Origin: Flavobacteriales bacterium
Lineage (GTDB): Bacteria; Bacteroidota; Bacteroidia; Flavobacteriales_D; Cryomorphaceae
Direction: 5' to 3'
DNA: 36,015 nucleotides
NCBI GenBank assembly: GCA_022448105.1
Contig: JAKVAV010000006.1
Coordinates: forward strand, 1-36,015
Shown piece by piece: positions 9,335 to 19,624 of the stretch. Both the position numbers and the translations under genes were made by a program. How positions within the stretch are numbered: position 1 is the stretch's first letter; every line of letters starts with the position of its first letter. The notes below the pieces were generated by a model. It had not been told where the DNA came from. It saw only the letters and a program-made list of their open reading frames with translations, and searched no databases.

Positions 9335-10859
9335 CCGAATCTGTATCTTTTACCATGAGGGTCATGACACCTGCTAGTATCATAGTGACACCACCCAAAA
9401 TGAGGGCATAAATAGACTCATTATTAAAAAACGAGCTCAAGAGAAAACCTAGAATTCCCGCCGCCACAATTTGGGGTATGACAATGAAAAAATTGAACAC
9501 TCCCATAAAATAACCCATGCGGTTAGCCGGTAATGCTCCCGCAAGCATAGCATAAGGCATGCTCAAAATACTTGCCCAGGCTATCCCAACTCCAATCATT
9601 GAAATCCACAAGAGATTTGGGTCAGATATGAAAAAAATTGAAATCAGACCGACTCCACCAGCGGTAAGACAGATCAAGTGTGTGACCTTCCGACTAGTAG
9701 CCTTTGCCAGCAGAGGCAATAAAAATGCTGCTAAAGCGGCGATTCCATTATACACTGCAAATAAAACACCCACCCAGTCAGCACCTTCATTGTACTGTTC
9801 ACGAATGCTTTCTAAGCTCAGTATCAACTCATCATCAATATCCATATCGTACTTCCCTTCTTCGTCAAGAAGAAACTTGGCAAAATTAACATTGACACTC
9901 ACCTCTTCAGCTTGAGAAAAAGCGGCCATGTATTCATCAAAATCCGATGATATCTGCCCGGCTTTTTCAGATTCCAGTGCTTTTGAATCTGATTCAAAAG
10001 ACTGCTTCAAGGAGCTCACTTGTTCCAAATCCAAGTTCATATCATAAGTATGGCTAGTGACTCCGGAAGTGGTATAAATCCACATCGCAAACAATGCAAA
10101 CCATGAAAAAAATTGAACCAAGGAAAGTTGCACCATGGTTTTAGGCATTTGAAAAATGCCTACAAAAGCTTCTTTGAGACCAGTGAAAATTCCTTTTTTC
10201 TCTTCCTTCTCCTTCAAAAACACCTCCATGTCTTCAGGAGGATATTCCTTGGTTTTTACAACCGTCCAGACAACTGCTAACAAGAATGCAGCTGCTCCGA
10301 GGTAAAAGGATAACTTAACTGAGTCCGCAATTTGTCCTTCAGGAGCAGTGTTGCTTACACCAAACCAATTGTTGAACATCCATGGCAACATCGAGGCGAT
10401 AACAGCACCTGTTCCGATAAAGAAACTCTGCATGGCAAAACCTTTAGTTCGCTGCTCATCTGGAAGCATATCTCCCACAAAAGCTCTGAAAGGTTCCATG
10501 GAGATATTTATTGACCCATCCATCAACCAAAGTGTGCCAGCAGCAATCCAGAGTGCGCTGCTATTTGGCATAACGATTAGAGCTATCGAGGCTAGTATGG
10601 CACCCGCTAAGAAGAAAGGGCGTCTCCTACCTAGTTTATTCCAAGTTCTATCACTGTAATAACCTACAATTGGCTGGACAAGTAATCCTGTCACTGGAGC
10701 GGCTAACCATAAAATTGGCAGTTCATCTTTACTTGCTCCTAGCGTTTCAAAGATTCGGCTCACGTTAGCGTTTTGGAGCGCGAAACCAAACTGGATCCCC
10801 AAAAAGCCAAAGCTCATATTCCAAATCTGCCAAAAACTCAATCTTGGTTTCTCTTGCAT
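9324..10859 (-). CDS. MFS sugar transporter of the GPH/SLC45-like type, probable maltose/maltodextrin uptake
   Basis: The protein has 511 residues and about 12 predicted membrane helices. The N-terminus SFWQIWNMSFGFLGIQFGFAL and the loop KLGRRRPFFLAGAI are typical of the Bacteroidota/SLC45-like sugar porters found in maltose clusters. A hydrophilic acidic segment at about residues 273-350 interrupts the loop between helices 7 and 8. Relatives, as remembered, go from TSGVTSHTYD almost directly to YNEGADWVGVLFA, so this looks like an insertion of about 70 residues. That loop should face the periplasm. The gene faces the SusA-like gene and its operator-like repeat is 43 bp upstream. It probably imports maltose or glucose made in the periplasm, feeding the cytoplasmic maltose phosphorylase. 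Substrate is inferred from neighbours. Confidence 0.88.
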   Translation of the reverse strand: MQEKPRLSFWQIWNMSFGFLGIQFGFALQNANVSRIFETLGASKDELPILWLAAPVTGLLVQPIVGYYSDRTWNKLGRRRPFFLAGAILASIALIVMPNSSALWIAAGTLWLMDGSINISMEPFRAFVGDMLPDEQRTKGFAMQSFFIGTGAVIASMLPWMFNNWFGVSNTAPEGQIADSVKLSFYLGAAAFLLAVVWTVVKTKEYPPEDMEVFLKEKEEKKGIFTGLKEAFVGIFQMPKTMVQLSLVQFFSWFALFAMWIYTTSGVTSHTYDMNLDLEQVSSLKQSFESDSKALESEKAGQISSDFDEYMAAFSQAEEVSVNVNFAKFLLDEEGKYDMDIDDELILSLESIREQYNEGADWVGVLFAVYNGIAALAAFLLPLLAKATSRKVTHLICLTAGGVGLISIFFISDPNLLWISMIGVGIAWASILSMPYAMLAGALPANRMGYFMGVFNFFIVIPQIVAAGILGFLLSSFFNNESIYALILGGVTMILAGVMTLMVKDTDSVKA

Positions 10860-10901
10860 AGGTAAGTAGTTTAATGAGTGGCAAAATAAAGAAAAAACAT
10901 T

Positions 10902-10918
10902 GGTGTCAACTTAACACT
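10902..10918. promoter_or_regulatory. Putative operator, GGTGT-N7-ACACT
   Basis: This copy of the locus motif has one arm mismatch (GGTGT) and the same 7-nt spacing. It is 43 bp upstream of the MFS transporter start at 10859 and just before the terminator of the preceding operon. Confidence 0.5.
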
Positions 10919-10923
10919 AAAAT

Positions 10924-10956
10924 AAAAAAGGCGTGGCTCATGAGCCACGCCTTTTT
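10924..10956 (-). terminator. Strong intrinsic terminator of the long pfkA-to-T9SS operon
   Basis: A perfect 22-bp palindrome with 11-bp arms (GGCGTGGCTCA / TGAGCCACGCC) has an A-tract on the left and a T-tract on the right, so it can work in both directions. It lies 22 bp beyond the stop codon at 10978. No plus-strand gene needs it, so its main use is minus-strand termination and insulation of the transporter promoter. Confidence 0.9.
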
Positions 10957-10977
10957 CCAGATAGTTGATTTAACCAC

Positions 10978-12420
10978 CTAATTTTTTACCACTCTCACAG
11001 TTCGAACTCCGAGACGGTCATAAAACCTAAAAGTATACTGTCCTGCTGGCTGCCCAATTAAGTTGTGAGTTAACCTGATGGCATTTTCGTAATCGACAGT
11101 TTGTAATAAAAATCCCTGAATATTGTACACTCTGTAAAACCCGGTGCTTCGGTAAGGAAAGCTAAACGTGACTCTACCTCGAGTAGGATTAGGATAGGCA
11201 GTAATAGGCTCAAACTGCACAGGTCGGGTAAAGCTACTGTTTAAAACTAATGAAGTTTGGAGATTGTCAATAGTAAGAACACTTTCTTCAGAAATACCAT
11301 CCATCTCTTTACTAGAAAAGAATTTGATAGCTACCATATCTGCTTCAATAGAATTTTCTAAGAGCAATTGTTTGTATTCTACCATTACAGTTTGATAAGA
11401 TTCTGTGGGAAGCAAATCGATTGTTGTGGTGAAAACAGGTGTCGGAGTTTCCCCGTTACTCTGAAAAAATGTCAATTCTACCTCTGCTTGATCTTGGATA
11501 GCCTCGTACTTATAATCAAAACTCAAAGCGCCATGACTTTCGACAAGCTCAACCACAGGCGTGTCGTCTACATATGAGGACCCTATCATCGCCAAGGTTG
11601 CCTCAGCCTGATCAAATTCGGCTGTGGTTTTCAGCTCGATTGCGTACTGTCCTTCCGACGCGTCGGTTGATCTTTCAAATTTTGGATTCACCAAATTCAA
11701 CTCAACATCGACATAGACGGGAGACACAACTGCTGGAAGTTCTTCCCAGATTTCAAAATCACCATTTTCGATTATATCTGATCCACCTTCAAAAGCGAGG
11801 TTATCAATTTCCATCCAAGCTCCTGACGTATAGTTTTCGTCGTCGCTCACAAGGTCAGCGGTAGCAAATCCAATGACAATTTGATCGAATTGGATGCCTA
11901 ATGGGGCACCAAAATCAAATACTTCATTTCCCATAGTCTTTTCGCCAGAAAGTGGGAAGAAGAAGGTTCCAGTTCCCATCGTACCCTCACCAACTGGGGT
12001 ACCATCGTTTTTTACCTGAACAATGACAAAACCAGACGATTCGCTAGGAAAATCATAAGCCATATCAACTGAAACACCCGAAATATTCGGATCAGACGCA
12101 GGAATCCCACCTTCAAACACTAAATTTTCACCATCTTGAGAAGGTGTGTTTCCCAAAATATAGAAAGCTGGATATACCTCTTGGTCTACCTCGATATTTT
12201 CTAGCCTGAGCAAAGACTCATTGCCATTTTGGACTCTGGTAACATTGGCTTCTCCGGCATCAATAAAGATTTCGTGATTTGAGCTAATCGCTTCTACGCT
12301 CATAGCTGGTTGATCGAATAGTTCTACATCGATCCATTCTTCGAAACTACCGTTTTCTACTTGCGCGAAGGCAGCAGATCCAAAGAGCATACATGTTAAA
12401 GGAAGTAAAGTTCTTTTCAT
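10978..12420 (-). CDS. T9SS-secreted protein with two tandem carbohydrate-binding-like (PCMD-like) modules
   Basis: The start was placed at the ATG at 12420 (MKRTLLPLTCMLFGSAAFAQ), which gives a clean signal peptide of 480 residues total; an upstream alternative adds nine non-hydrophobic residues. Two modules of about 200 residues follow, each opening with the same phrase (NGSFEEW near residue 23, NGDFEIWEE near 220) and rich in beta strands. They resemble putative carbohydrate-metabolism or jelly-roll binding domains, but this match is from memory only. The tail ITAYPNPTRGRVTFSFPY, ending in VRVVKN, is a T9SS sorting domain. It is 74 bp downstream of pgi and followed by the strong terminator, so it is probably the last gene of the long operon. 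A surface glycan-binding role is inference. Confidence 0.75.
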   Translation of the reverse strand: MKRTLLPLTCMLFGSAAFAQVENGSFEEWIDVELFDQPAMSVEAISSNHEIFIDAGEANVTRVQNGNESLLRLENIEVDQEVYPAFYILGNTPSQDGENLVFEGGIPASDPNISGVSVDMAYDFPSESSGFVIVQVKNDGTPVGEGTMGTGTFFFPLSGEKTMGNEVFDFGAPLGIQFDQIVIGFATADLVSDDENYTSGAWMEIDNLAFEGGSDIIENGDFEIWEELPAVVSPVYVDVELNLVNPKFERSTDASEGQYAIELKTTAEFDQAEATLAMIGSSYVDDTPVVELVESHGALSFDYKYEAIQDQAEVELTFFQSNGETPTPVFTTTIDLLPTESYQTVMVEYKQLLLENSIEADMVAIKFFSSKEMDGISEESVLTIDNLQTSLVLNSSFTRPVQFEPITAYPNPTRGRVTFSFPYRSTGFYRVYNIQGFLLQTVDYENAIRLTHNLIGQPAGQYTFRFYDRLGVRTVRVVKN

Positions 12421-12441
12421 ATTCAAACAAGTTTTTAGCAG

Positions 12442-12453
12442 GCCCAAATGGGC
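12442..12453. repeat. Short inverted repeat GCCC-AAAT-GGGC between pgi and the T9SS gene
   Basis: A small 4-bp stem lies in the 74-bp gap upstream of the T9SS gene. It has no U-tract on either strand, so it is not a convincing terminator. It could be a weak RNA hairpin affecting expression between the two genes. Confidence 0.25.
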
Positions 12454-12494
12454 GGATAGCTCTACGAGTCGAAAAGAACTTAGGTTACAAATTA

Positions 12495-14210
<1,716 letters not shown>

Positions 14211-14237
14211 CTAGGAATTTGGGATTCATTCCCGTTT

Positions 14238-14444
14238 TCATGATACATCCGCTTTGCGCGAATACTCGAAATGATAGATGTTATTGTTATTGTATAATTG
14301 GTTTTCTGAATTAGCTCTTCCAGAAACAAGGCCCTCTAAGTCGGAAAATTCAGGAAGTTGACCTAAGTCATCGACTGATTTTTCGACAAGAGAAACGCAG
14401 TTAATGGAAGTGATAAACGGAAAATCTAATTTCTGTTCATGCAA
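14238..14444 (-). CDS. Possible 68-residue small protein between fba and pgi
   Basis: This open frame of 68 codons starts at an ATG overlapping the last codons of fba by 19 bp and ends 96 bp before pgi. No family was recognised, there is no signal peptide or membrane segment, and the product is acidic to neutral with an Asn run (YNNNNIYHF). Support comes only from its position, filling most of an otherwise empty 284-bp gap in a very compact operon, and from the overlapping start that would allow coupling. It could equally be a chance frame or a regulatory leader for pgi. Confidence 0.25.
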   Translation of the reverse strand: MHEQKLDFPFITSINCVSLVEKSVDDLGQLPEFSDLEGLVSGRANSENQLYNNNNIYHFEYSRKADVS

Positions 14445-15490
14445 TTGAGGTCCTCAAAGGCCTGAGTCAACCTAGTCACAAAGCTTTGCTCGCCTTTGCG
14501 GAGCCAGTTTCTTGGATCATAGAACTTCTTATTTGGCTTATCATCTCCTTCTGGATTGCCTATTTGAGTTTGGAGATAGCCTTCATTAAGCTCATAGAAG
14601 TTTCTAACGCCATCCCAGAATGCCCATTGCATGTCCGTATCAATGTTCATTTTGATAGCACCATAGGAAATTGCCTCTCTAATTTCTTCTTGAGAAGAAC
14701 CCGATCCACCATGAAAAACGAAATTTACTGGACGTGGTCCCGTTCCAAATTTTTCGATGATGTAGTCTTGAGAGTTCTTGAGAATAATTGGCTTTAAAGA
14801 AACGTTTCCCGGCTTGTATACGCCATGAACATTCCCAAAAGCAGCTGCCACTGTAAAATTTGGAGAAACCTTGAGAAGCTCTTCGTAGGCATATGCTACT
14901 TCTTCGGGCTGAGTGTAAAGCTTCGAACTATCTACATCGGAATTGTCAACTCCATCTTCTTCTCCACCGGTAACACCCAGTTCGATCTCTATGGTCATTC
15001 CCAATTTAGCCATTCTTTCAAGGTATTTTGCAGAGATTTGAATATTCTCTTCGATCGGCTCCTCGCTCAAGTCGAGCATATGTGAGCTGAACAACGGCTG
15101 TCCATTAGCTTCGAAATACTTCTCACCAGCATCTAGAACACCGTCAATCCAAGGCAGCAATTTCTTAGCGCAGTGATCCGTGTGAAGTATAACAGGAACT
15201 CCATATGCTCTGGCCATTTCGTGCACGTGAAGTGCACCGCTAACGGAACCTGCAATAGCTCCTTTTTGTCCTTCTGAAGTAACTCCTTTTCCGGCAAAGA
15301 AGTGCCCTCCGCCATTTGAAAACTGGATAATCACAGGAGAATTCACTTCTCTGGCCGTTTCGAGAACTGCATTGATCGAATTGGTTCCAATTACATTTAC
15401 CGCTGGGAGGGCAAAATCATTTTCGTTAGCGAAATTAAGTAGGTCTGTTACTTCCTGCCCATGAAGGACTCCTGCTCTGAATTTACTCAT
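14426..15490 (-). CDS. fbaA: Class II fructose-1,6-bisphosphate aldolase
   Basis: The enzyme is zinc-dependent and cleaves fructose-1,6-bisphosphate to dihydroxyacetone phosphate (DHAP) and glyceraldehyde-3-phosphate. It has 354 residues, similar to the E. coli FbaA length. The opening ALPAVNVIGTNSINAVLE and QFSNGGGHFFAGKG are typical of the FbaA (class IIA) type. The metal site is HTDHCAKK at residues 103-110, with catalytic Asp105 and zinc His106. Later motifs are FGNVHGVYKPGNV and FHGGSGSSQEEI, carrying further zinc and phosphate ligands, and MNIDTDMQWA. It is 11 bp downstream of mgsA. The neighbouring mgsA consumes its product DHAP. Confidence 0.96.
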   Translation of the reverse strand: MSKFRAGVLHGQEVTDLLNFANENDFALPAVNVIGTNSINAVLETAREVNSPVIIQFSNGGGHFFAGKGVTSEGQKGAIAGSVSGALHVHEMARAYGVPVILHTDHCAKKLLPWIDGVLDAGEKYFEANGQPLFSSHMLDLSEEPIEENIQISAKYLERMAKLGMTIEIELGVTGGEEDGVDNSDVDSSKLYTQPEEVAYAYEELLKVSPNFTVAAAFGNVHGVYKPGNVSLKPIILKNSQDYIIEKFGTGPRPVNFVFHGGSGSSQEEIREAISYGAIKMNIDTDMQWAFWDGVRNFYELNEGYLQTQIGNPEGDDKPNKKFYDPRNWLRKGEQSFVTRLTQAFEDLNCMNRN

Positions 15491-15501
15491 AGTTCATTTT
15501 A

Positions 15502-15867
15502 TTAGGTTAGGCCTTGTATTATCATCTCAGCCGTAGCTTGATTGGTGGCTAAAGGTACATTATGAACATCACATAATCGCATCAGCATGGCGATATCTGG
15601 TTCGTGTGGATGGCGGTCTAGAGGATCTCTGTAAAAGATCACCGCGGCAATGTTTCCTTCGGTCACCATGGCTGCAATTTGAGCGTCTCCACCCAATGGT
15701 CCCGATGCTACTCTTTTGACTTGGAGCCCAGCGCGTTCAACATGCGAACCTGTGGTTCCTGTTGCAACCAACTGAATATCTTTTTGAAGAAGAAAAGTTT
15801 TGTGCTCCTGAAGGAAAGCCACCATATCGGCTTTCTTACCATCGTGAGCTATGATAGCTATTCTCAT
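15502..15867 (-). CDS. mgsA: Methylglyoxal synthase
   Basis: MgsA converts dihydroxyacetone phosphate to methylglyoxal and inorganic phosphate, bypassing lower glycolysis; the family is allosterically inhibited by phosphate. The 121-residue protein is somewhat shorter than the E. coli enzyme (152). It shows the N-terminal [17 protein letters not shown], the phosphate-binding ATGTTGSH, the catalytic Asp61 in [14 protein letters not shown], and the [12 protein letters not shown] segment carrying the active-site His. The start overlaps the stop of the upstream amylase gene by 4 bp (ATGA) and fba follows after 11 bp, so it is firmly inside the operon. Its use here may be release of phosphate during fast maltose phosphorolysis, which is inference. 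Confidence 0.94.
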   Translation of the reverse strand: MRIAIIAHDGKKADMVAFLQEHKTFLLQKDIQLVATGTTGSHVERAGLQVKRVASGPLGGDAQIAAMVTEGNIAAVIFYRDPLDRHPHEPDIAMLMRLCDVHNVPLATNQATAEMIIQGLT

Positions 15868-17243
15868 GGTGTATGAAACACATGATATGCGAATGGTGAG
15901 AGCTCGACACCACTCTTCAAAGCATTGTATTCAACCTCATCAAGTAGTGGCTCAAAATTTCCTTCGGGCAAAGTCCCAAATTCCACATTGACAGCTTGAT
16001 CTGAGAAGTTGAGGACTACTACCACTGCGTCATCGCCTTTCTCTCTGGTGAAAGCATAAACTTGATCATCCGCATTGGTAGAAATTCGCTGGACCTTGCC
16101 ACCAAACTCTCCGTTCCACAAAGCCTCATTATCGCGATTAAGCTCGAGGAGCTTGGTGTAGAAATCTTGAAGAGAGTAATCGCCCCATTCTATAGTATCT
16201 TTTTCAAAAAACGCTAGGGCAGAATTCATCTCCGCTTCTTGACCACTGTAAAGCAATGGCATTCCTGGAAGTGTATAGGCGAGCACCGCATAGGTTTTGT
16301 GTCCTTCCTCGCCATAGCGGTCCATCACTGTTCCATTCCACGAGTTTTCGTCATGATTCGTGGTAAACATCATTCGGTACGCTGACTCAGGGAAAAGAGT
16401 GTCTTGTTTAGCCAAATACTCATCGAAGGCATCGATGGTTTTTTCTCCTTTAGCTACTTCGTTCATTACGTGCATGAATTCCCAAGCATAACTCATTTCG
16501 AATGCTTTCTCATGGTGCTTTGGATCTTCCCACTCGGCGAGCATAAAAATATCAGACCTCAGAGCTTCGAGTGAATCGCGGGCAGCTTCCCAGAAATCAA
16601 CCGGAACAAAACCAGCTACATCGCAGCGGTAACCATCTATACCGGCCTCTTCCACCCAAAACTTCATTGCGTCGATCATTGCAGCTCTAAGTTCAGGATT
16701 ATCGTAATCCAAATCTGCTACATCGCTCCAATCGGTTCCTTCTGGCATTTGTAGATTTCCGAGAGAATCGAGATTGTAATAGTCGAGATGATTCTCTGTC
16801 CAAACATTATCAAACGAGGTATGATTAGCCACCCAATCGAGAATCACTTTCATATCAAGTTCGTGAGCCTTTTGAACCAAAGTTTTAAAATCCTCTAGAG
16901 TGCCAAATTTTGGGTTAACCGCCTTGTAATTCTGTATGGAGTAGTAGCTCCCCATTCCTCCTTTTCTGTTCAATTTCCCGATCGGGTGAATTGGCATGAG
17001 CCAAACAATTTTAACCCCCATGTCTTTCACTCTTTGCAAATCTTGGGTAAAAGCATTGAGTGTACCTTCTGGAGAATATTGCCTAACATTCACCTCATAA
17101 ATTGTGGCGTTCTTAGACCAGTTATCGTGGCTTTGAGCTGTGGCCATTTCTTCTTTGCTATTTGATTGCACTTCGGTTTTAGGCTCTTCTTTGCATGCCG
17201 TTAAAGCGAAAGCTAAGGCTACAATGGTGGTTAATTTTTTCAT
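15864..17243 (-). CDS. GH13 alpha-amylase lipoprotein
   Basis: The protein has 459 residues. A lipoprotein signal (ALTAC, Cys16 or 17, then KEEPKTE) suggests membrane anchoring. The compact GH13 barrel starts at about residue 45 ([20 protein letters not shown]) and shows region [12 protein letters not shown] (about 130), region [14 protein letters not shown] with the nucleophile Asp (about 201), region [11 protein letters not shown] with the acid/base Glu (about 233), and region [12 protein letters not shown] (about 293). A short C-terminal beta domain follows. It has no accessory binding module, unlike the neighbouring GH13. It lies 2 bp after the preceding GH13 gene and overlaps mgsA by 4 bp. 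It probably trims maltooligosaccharides at the outer membrane or in the periplasm; which side of the membrane is not readable here. Confidence 0.92.
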   Translation of the reverse strand: MKKLTTIVALAFALTACKEEPKTEVQSNSKEEMATAQSHDNWSKNATIYEVNVRQYSPEGTLNAFTQDLQRVKDMGVKIVWLMPIHPIGKLNRKGGMGSYYSIQNYKAVNPKFGTLEDFKTLVQKAHELDMKVILDWVANHTSFDNVWTENHLDYYNLDSLGNLQMPEGTDWSDVADLDYDNPELRAAMIDAMKFWVEEAGIDGYRCDVAGFVPVDFWEAARDSLEALRSDIFMLAEWEDPKHHEKAFEMSYAWEFMHVMNEVAKGEKTIDAFDEYLAKQDTLFPESAYRMMFTTNHDENSWNGTVMDRYGEEGHKTYAVLAYTLPGMPLLYSGQEAEMNSALAFFEKDTIEWGDYSLQDFYTKLLELNRDNEALWNGEFGGKVQRISTNADDQVYAFTREKGDDAVVVVLNFSDQAVNVEFGTLPEGNFEPLLDEVEYNALKSGVELSPFAYHVFHTP

Positions 17244-17245
17244 AG

Positions 17246-19624
17246 TTATTGGGTCAAAATATCAAATGATACCGGCGGAAGCTTAACTGTTATTGATCTA
17301 TCAGCAATAGCTACTTCGCCGCTGAAGTTCTTTTTCATCGAATCGATGGCATAATGTACCGGAATTTCGAAGGATATTTCCGAAGGTTCTCTGGAAGAAT
17401 TTAGAACCAGAATGGAGGTTTGATCAAAATAGTTTCTCAGTACGACCATCTGCTGATCTGAGACCATAAGAACTTGAGAATCTCCGTACAAAAGGGAGAC
17501 CTCATCTCTCCTCAGATTGGCAAGTTTTGTAACTGTCTCAAGTGTAGCTTGCTCACGTGCAGAAAGGTCAACACCAAACTGCATCATTCTGCGGTTATCA
17601 GGGTCACCAGCTCCAATCATCCCGTACTCATCACCGTAGTATATCACTGGAATTCCCGGAATGAAGAAGTTGAACGCTTGAAGGAGAAGTAGCCTATTGA
17701 AGCCTATCGTGTCACCTCGAGTGATGTCTCTTGTCCATCCAGCTAGCTTGGGATCGTCGCTAAAGGCAACAGTACCGTCAGCATATGTAATAAATCGGGT
17801 ACGATCCTGGTTTCCAGAAATGTTCCCCATTAAATGGTGGTCTCCGTAGGCCAAGAGCCCTTGCTCAAAAACACGATTAAGATCATTGAGATTTCCTTCG
17901 TCTTTTCCGAAAGCGGAAACCTCAGCATCGTAAAGATTGAAATCAAATTGAGCGTCGAGCATACCTGATGAGATATAGCTTCCAATGAGGTCTGGATTTC
18001 CATAAGTCTCACCGATCTGGTAGATATTCCTATCCTCTGGGAGCATTACTCGGTATTTCAATTTTCGGGTAAGCGTTCTCCAAAAATTTAAAGGAATGTG
18101 CTTTGTGGCGTCATGTCTAAAGCCATCGATCGGATACTCTTCAAACCAGAAAAGTGCACTATCAGTCATAGCAGCAGTAACATTATCTCGTCGCAAATCG
18201 AGAGTTGGCATAAAGGTGTCAAACCATGTTGTAAGTCGGTATTCGTCCCAACGCTCGGTGTTCAAGGACCCGTCTGGTAAATAAAGCTCAGTAGCCCAAT
18301 CAGGATTTTGTTGGTAAACCGGATGCTCTTGATGCACGTGATTGGCAACATAATCGAGAATGACATTCATTTCAGAAAGATGTGCGCCTGAGATGAGAGA
18401 CTTCAAAACCGAATCGTTTCCGAAGCGCGTATCGACTTGAGAAGAAGATATAGGCCAATAGCCGTGGTAACCAGAAAACTTGGTTGTTACTCCGCCCTTA
18501 TCCCAAAGACCATAGGCTCCCATAGGGTTTTGCACAATTGGCGAAAGCCAAACTGTATTGACTCCAAGGTTTTCAAAATATCCATCCTCAATCTTTTGGT
18601 TCACTCCGGCTAGGTCTCCTCCAAAGTAATTTGCTATTGGCAAAATCTCCTCATCATCAACTGGAAGATCATTTGATTGATCCCCATTGACAAAGCGGTC
18701 GACCATCATGAAATACATGGAGTATGTATGCTTATCTTTTCTCGATAAGGTAGTGGCTTCCATCACTGGATTACCTTTCTCAATAGGTATGAGAACATCG
18801 TTACTTCGCTGCTCACCGTCATCTGCATAGACTCTCAAAAAGCTACGATCTAGTTCAGTTGCGTTGGATGGGATCGCAATGCTCAATCGATCACCTCTTC
18901 GGGAAAACCAATTCACATCAAGGAGTTGATTTTGCCAAAACACAAGGGGTTCTGAAAGCTCCTTAGAATAATGAAGCACAATGCTATCATTTAAAAATCC
19001 ATAGGTAGAGATATGCGGACGATCTGACTCAAAACCTACTCGGAAAGTTGAATTGAATCCTCCAGAACCATTGTCCTTCTTATTTGGATTTGTTGGATCA
19101 AGGAATTCGTTTCCATCTTGAACCACCAGATACTCGTAAAGCCCTGGATTCAGCACTATGGTGTCCACCCAAATCCCGTTGGACTTTTCAAGCCTTCCAG
19201 CTTTATGATTCCACCCGTTGAAATTGCCTTTCAATCCAATTTCTTTTGGCGAGCCTTCAGTCGGCTGGTAGGTAAATACATGCGAAAGCTTTCGACTTTT
19301 GAAAACCGGAATCTCGTATTCAACTCCTTTGTATGTCGCTCTTAAAAAGGTGACAGGAGCATCGGATGAATAGTTTGTCACCAAGACTACTCCATTTGAC
19401 TTGTCTAAAGAAAAATCTAAGTCTACACCGAAAGATATTCCTTCAAGCTTTTCAGGAAACTGAAAATAATCTCCAAGAAAAACTTTGGTAGAATCAAAAT
19501 CTAATCGGATCGGTGAAGCCAACCCAACTATCGCGTCTCCATTTTTCAGACCAGTTTTTGCTGGTTCTTCACTTGCACATGAGAACAGAATCAGCGCAGC
19601 ACAGAGAGGAATCAGTATTTTCAT
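17246..19624 (-). CDS. Large GH13 glycoside hydrolase lipoprotein with CBM48-like module
   Basis: The protein has 792 residues. A lipoprotein signal ends at LFSC (Cys16). After an N-terminal beta domain, a CBM48-like module spans about residues 112-195 (IGLKGNFNGWNH, LYEYLVVQDGNEF). The GH13 domain spans about 300-700 (YSMYFMMVDRFVNGD): region I VILDYVANHVH (about 422), region II IDGFRHDATKH (about 501), region III YQIGETYG (about 537), and region IV SGNQDRTRF (about 605), where Gln replaces the usual His of NHD. Catalytic Asp, Glu and Asp are all present. Layout and lipidation resemble surface amylases such as SusG, though SusG has a different binding module. The start overlaps the GH65 stop by 4 bp (ATGA). 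Confidence 0.9.
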   Translation of the reverse strand: MKILIPLCAALILFSCASEEPAKTGLKNGDAIVGLASPIRLDFDSTKVFLGDYFQFPEKLEGISFGVDLDFSLDKSNGVVLVTNYSSDAPVTFLRATYKGVEYEIPVFKSRKLSHVFTYQPTEGSPKEIGLKGNFNGWNHKAGRLEKSNGIWVDTIVLNPGLYEYLVVQDGNEFLDPTNPNKKDNGSGGFNSTFRVGFESDRPHISTYGFLNDSIVLHYSKELSEPLVFWQNQLLDVNWFSRRGDRLSIAIPSNATELDRSFLRVYADDGEQRSNDVLIPIEKGNPVMEATTLSRKDKHTYSMYFMMVDRFVNGDQSNDLPVDDEEILPIANYFGGDLAGVNQKIEDGYFENLGVNTVWLSPIVQNPMGAYGLWDKGGVTTKFSGYHGYWPISSSQVDTRFGNDSVLKSLISGAHLSEMNVILDYVANHVHQEHPVYQQNPDWATELYLPDGSLNTERWDEYRLTTWFDTFMPTLDLRRDNVTAAMTDSALFWFEEYPIDGFRHDATKHIPLNFWRTLTRKLKYRVMLPEDRNIYQIGETYGNPDLIGSYISSGMLDAQFDFNLYDAEVSAFGKDEGNLNDLNRVFEQGLLAYGDHHLMGNISGNQDRTRFITYADGTVAFSDDPKLAGWTRDITRGDTIGFNRLLLLQAFNFFIPGIPVIYYGDEYGMIGAGDPDNRRMMQFGVDLSAREQATLETVTKLANLRRDEVSLLYGDSQVLMVSDQQMVVLRNYFDQTSILVLNSSREPSEISFEIPVHYAIDSMKKNFSGEVAIADRSITVKLPPVSFDILTQ

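Noticed and set aside
10930-10951. Perfect 22-bp palindrome as a regulator binding site
   Set aside because: A- and T-tracts on both sides and its place after the stop codon at 10978 make an intrinsic terminator the simpler reading.
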